Positions 63,369 to 64,000 of a DNA stretch of 64,000 nucleotides are shown here, piece after piece. The notes under the pieces are model-generated. The model made no database searches, was not told the origin of the DNA, and saw nothing but the letters and a program-made list of their open reading frames with translations. Every line of letters starts with the position of its first letter. Position 1 is the stretch's first letter. The stretch is taken from positions 1,240,001 through 1,304,000 of the forward strand of contig NZ_JARUBP010000001.1 of the NCBI RefSeq assembly GCF_029626225.1. The letters run 5' to 3'. This DNA comes from Asanoa sp. WMMD1127. GTDB lineage: Bacteria; Actinomycetota; Actinomycetes; Mycobacteriales; Micromonosporaceae. The translations under genes and the position numbers were made by a program.

Positions 63369-64000
63369 TTACCCAAGCGACGCTACGCCCACACGATCGG
63401 TGCCGAACTCCTCGTGCCGCGGCACCCCGGGCCATTGCGCGCCGGTGTTGCGCAGGAAGTACTCGAGCCCGGGCTCCCAGGTGTGCCCGCTCGAATGACG
63501 GTGATAGATGTAGCCGAGCGGATGCGTGCGATAGATCAGCCCGCCCGATCGCCCCACGCGCTCGATCAGTCCACGGTCGATCGACCGCGGCACCGGCCGC
63601 CAGCCACCGATCTCCTCAAGGTCGCCCCGGCTGATCAGCATCGTGCCGCCGGCCACCACGCGCGCATAGTGCTCGGCCTGCCCGTTGGCCCGGCGCACCG
63701 TGGTGTCCAGCGCGTGCAGGTGCACGAACTCGGCCGCCTTGCCGACCAGCGTCGCCCCCGAGACCAGCCGCGCCAGGACCAGATCCCAGACATGTTCCGG
63801 CCCGTACGTGTCGTCGTCGTCGAACTTGGTGATCAGGCTGCCCCGGGCCCGCGCGGTGGCCCGCCCGATCGCCTCGCCGAACCCGTACCCCTGCTCCGGG
63901 CCGATGCTGACCAGCTCCACCGGCCGGCTGCAGCGCGCCACCTGCCCGAGCAGCTCCGCCGTCGGACGCGCGCCGTGCAGGCACAGCACGATCTCGAGGT
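63369..64000 (-). CDS. Glycosyltransferase family 2-like protein (N-terminus beyond the window)
   Basis: The frame is open to the window edge, so the gene starts outside; about 210 residues are visible. They include ITKFDDDDTYGPEHVWDLVL, a DxD metal/nucleotide-sugar motif, AGGTMLISRGDLEEIGGW and RTHPLGYIYHRHSSGHTW, consistent with a GT-A glycosyltransferase acting on cell-surface glycans. It ends 11 bases before the lipid kinase gene and may form an operon with it. Confidence 0.8.
   Translation of the reverse strand, partial: LEIVLCLHGARPTAELLGQVARCSRPVELVSIGPEQGYGFGEAIGRATARARGSLITKFDDDDTYGPEHVWDLVLARLVSGATLVGKAAEFVHLHALDTTVRRANGQAEHYARVVAGGTMLISRGDLEEIGGWRPVPRSIDRGLIERVGRSGGLIYRTHPLGYIYHRHSSGHTWEPGLEYFLRNTGAQWPGVPRHEEFGTDRVGVASLG

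Overview
The window is 64 kb of very GC-rich, densely coding DNA. Gene content points to a filamentous actinobacterium, most likely of the family Micromonosporaceae. The reasons are many GTG starts, ATGA/GTGA start-stop overlaps, an IdeR-type iron box, an actinobacterial c-di-AMP (ydaO) riboswitch, the TreS/maltokinase pair, an EgtA-like ligase and an intergenic hairpin repeat of a kind I associate with that family. The family call is inference from gene content, not from a marker gene. I see no tRNA, rRNA, transposase, integrase, phage gene or CRISPR array; the window reads as chromosomal with accessory modules.

Layout. 1-4.1 kb: end of an unknown gene, a zinc-free alcohol dehydrogenase-like reductase, a small protein, a DHA2 drug exporter with its TetR repressor and a long operator, and YccF. 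4.2-7.3 kb: a fused TRAP permease and TAXI-type binding lipoprotein. 7.4-11.9 kb: a leftward run of Erm rRNA methyltransferase, WYL regulator, geranylgeranyl reductase-like flavoprotein and berberine-bridge-enzyme-like oxidase, preceded by an 11-residue leader peptide with an Arg-Ile-Arg motif. This looks like a macrolide-inducible resistance operon. 11.9-16.1 kb: a sugar-acid operon (unknown protein, SDR, aldo/keto reductase, lactonase-like amidohydrolase, FadR-type regulator) resembling non-phosphorylative L-fucose catabolism, with a promoter/operator at its head. 16.2-18.6 kb: cytochrome bd oxidase cydAB.

18.6-23.6 kb: SDR, acylphosphatase, methyltransferase, MFS transporter, GH36 alpha-galactosidase. 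23.6-29.1 kb: NarL-type two-component system divergent from a MacB-type ABC exporter, then a STAS-like protein. 29.1-32.2 kb: a DrrAB-like ABC exporter with a divergent GbsR/MarR-type regulator and a perfect operator. 32.4-34.2 kb: a TetR regulator and a divergent NAD-dependent reductase with paired operators. 34.2-35.1 kb: a tandem array of 83-85 bp units almost lacking T on the + strand. 35.2-39.2 kb: membrane protein, a second NarL-type two-component system, a large hairpin and an HtrA-like protease. 39.3-44.4 kb: an IdeR-boxed DUF2470 protein, then a coupled operon of anchored protein, PrsW protease, ECF sigma factor and DinB polymerase.

44.4-54 kb: LLM flavoprotein, YbhB protein, AAA ATPase, maltokinase-TreS, GT2 glycosyltransferase, an orphan sugar-importer ATPase and a membrane protein. 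54-60.6 kb: a MarR regulator with a four-cysteine tail coupled to a DUF3224 protein, a multicopper oxidase, a beta-phosphoglucomutase/GH65 phosphorylase pair and a secreted coiled-coil protein under a c-di-AMP riboswitch. 61-64 kb: EgtA-like ligase, diacylglycerol kinase-family lipid kinase and a glycosyltransferase cut by the window edge.

Common themes are drug and stress response (two repressor-controlled exporters, Erm, a MacB-type exporter, DinB) and alpha-glucan/trehalose metabolism. Three copies of one paired-hairpin repeat each sit between convergent genes and probably act as bidirectional terminators.
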